This document shows, piece by piece, positions 63,217 to 64,000 of a DNA stretch of 64,000 nt. This stretch comes from Novosphingobium sp. PC22D (GTDB lineage Bacteria; Pseudomonadota; Alphaproteobacteria; Sphingomonadales; Sphingomonadaceae), in contig NZ_MWMO01000002.1 of the NCBI RefSeq assembly GCF_002556635.1, positions 372,001 through 436,000 on the forward strand. Reading direction: 5' to 3'. Each line of letters opens with the position of its first letter. Within the stretch, counting starts at the first letter, position 1. Position numbers and translations under genes: made by a program. Under the pieces are notes generated by a model. It was not told where the DNA came from and did not search any database. It saw only the letters and a list, made by a program, of their open reading frames with translations.

Positions 63217-64000
63217 CGCCGGACCCGATCGCCATCCTCCAGGCCCTCGGGCGGGTTGACGATGACGCTCTCGTCCGCGGCGAGGCCGGCGAGAATCTCG
63301 ACCTGGTCGGTGCCCGCGATCCCAGTGCGCACCTCGCGGCCCTTGGCCCTGCCCTGCTCCACCACCCAGACCCTGCCGTCGGTCACCGCGGATGCAGGCA
63401 CCAGCAGCGCGTTCTCATGACGCGCGGTGACGATATTGACCTCGAGCGTCAGCCCGAACGGCAGATCGGCCGCGCGGGCGAGGCCGATGCGCACGCGAAA
63501 CGAACGCTGGTCCGGGTCGCCGCCGGGCGTGATTTCGGTCACCGTGCCGCGCACCACCTTCCCGGGCAGCGCGTCGCTCGACATCAGCGCCTGCTGCCCG
63601 ACGCGCACCCGCGCGATGTCGCGCTCGTCGACCGTCGCGGTGACGCGCGCCTGCGCCGGATCGCCCAGTTGCATCAAGGCCTTGCCTGGCGTCGCGAGGT
63701 CCCCCGGTTCGACATCGCGCGTGAGCACGATGCCCGATATTCCGGCGCGCACCGTCATCTGGTCGAGCCGGGCGGCGAGCGCCGCCGCGTTGGCGCGCGA
63801 GGCATCGCCGGCTGCGACCGCCTCGTCGCGCGCGGCGCGCGTGACCCAGCCCTGCCCGTAAAGCGTCGTCACGCGCTTCTCGGCGAGCGCCTTGCCGCGC
63901 GCGTCGGCTTCGGCCTGGCGCAGCATCGCCTCCTGTTCCGAGCCGTCCAGCCGAACCAGCGGCTGGCTGCGCGCAACCCGCTCGCCCTCGCGCACCAGAA
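63213..64000 (-). CDS. Periplasmic adaptor (MacA/HlyD family), cut by the window end
   Basis: The 5' part lies beyond the window; 262 residues are visible. Features are a coiled-coil stretch with LVREGERVARSQPLVRLDGSEQEAMLRQAEADARGKALAEKRVTTLYGQGWVTRAARDEAVA, the returning lipoyl half AGISGIVLTRDVEPGDLATPGKALMQLGDPAQARVTATVDERDIARVRVGQQAL, then a beta-barrel and the end GLEDGDRVRR. It is the first visible gene of a three-gene exporter operon, overlapping the permease by four bases. An outer-membrane partner may lie outside the window. Confidence 0.88.
   Translation of the reverse strand, partial: LVREGERVARSQPLVRLDGSEQEAMLRQAEADARGKALAEKRVTTLYGQGWVTRAARDEAVAAGDASRANAAALAARLDQMTVRAGISGIVLTRDVEPGDLATPGKALMQLGDPAQARVTATVDERDIARVRVGQQALMSSDALPGKVVRGTVTEITPGGDPDQRSFRVRIGLARAADLPFGLTLEVNIVTARHENALLVPASAVTDGRVWVVEQGRAKGREVRTGIAGTDQVEILAGLAADESVIVNPPEGLEDGDRVRR

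Overview
This is a 64 kb piece of a high-GC (roughly two thirds GC by eye) alphaproteobacterial chromosome. It is almost certainly from the Sphingomonadales (Novosphingobium/Sphingobium/Erythrobacter-like). Pointers are DnaA-inactivator HdaA, a DUF2794 protein, separate PurS and PurQ, large TonB-dependent receptors, and an OmpA-type domain ending in RRVEITYGPGSG, which I recall as typical of sphingomonad OmpA proteins. No rRNA, tRNA, CRISPR array, insertion sequence or phage gene was recognised. About 55 protein genes are packed with short gaps, and no gene-free stretch exceeds about 290 bases.

Layout. 0-9.9 kb: 5' end of a serralysin-like protease, low-molecular-weight phosphatase, GNAT plus MaoC pair, purC, a 997-residue M16 peptidase, an LLM oxidoreductase, an isocitrate-lyase/PEP-mutase family enzyme and a CPA1 antiporter. 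9.9-15 kb: phosphoglycolate phosphatase diverging from glmU, an AIM24-family gene and glmS (UDP-GlcNAc precursor supply). 15-25.4 kb: a membrane PAS-GGDEF-EAL protein, purQ/purS, an SDR, a DUF4328 membrane protein, then a minus-strand run (unknown anchored protein, hdaA, cysE, DUF2794) diverging from purM-purN. 25.5-33.7 kb: MFS carrier, small proteins, an LprI/MliC-type lipoprotein, ndk, holC, pepA diverging from lptD, and a second SDR. 33.7-40 kb: enoyl-CoA hydratase, a TonB receptor fused to an OmpA domain, a TauD-like dioxygenase, a small exported protein and an AT-rich island with one membrane gene. 40-47.7 kb: porin-like barrel, rlmN, two glycine-zipper proteins, a pteridine-reductase-like SDR, cfa, argG and rlpA. 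47.7-57.3 kb: MHYT-PAS-GGDEF-EAL protein and an RND efflux operon (adaptor, pump, outer-membrane channel) diverging from a TetR regulator. 57.4-64 kb: a D-lactate/glycolate-type FAD oxidase, a ZnuD-like TonB receptor preceded by a Zur-box-like palindrome, and a MacAB/Lol-like exporter operon cut off by the window end.

Most genes are housekeeping: purines, amino sugars, arginine, cysteine, cell envelope and replication control. The more individual signals are fusion proteins (TonB receptor-OmpA, PurN-YjbR-like, LprI-MliC), a 106-bp convergent coding overlap, an AT-rich insertion, and several clear palindromes in divergent promoter regions (TetR/RND, ZnuD-like, porin/rlmN, TonB-OmpA). I found no complete, clearly undescribed multi-gene system. 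The best candidate for new biology is the TonB receptor-OmpA fusion and its neighbourhood. Starts were chosen by conserved N-termini, Shine-Dalgarno sequences and overlaps. All domain calls are from reading the sequence and no database search was run.
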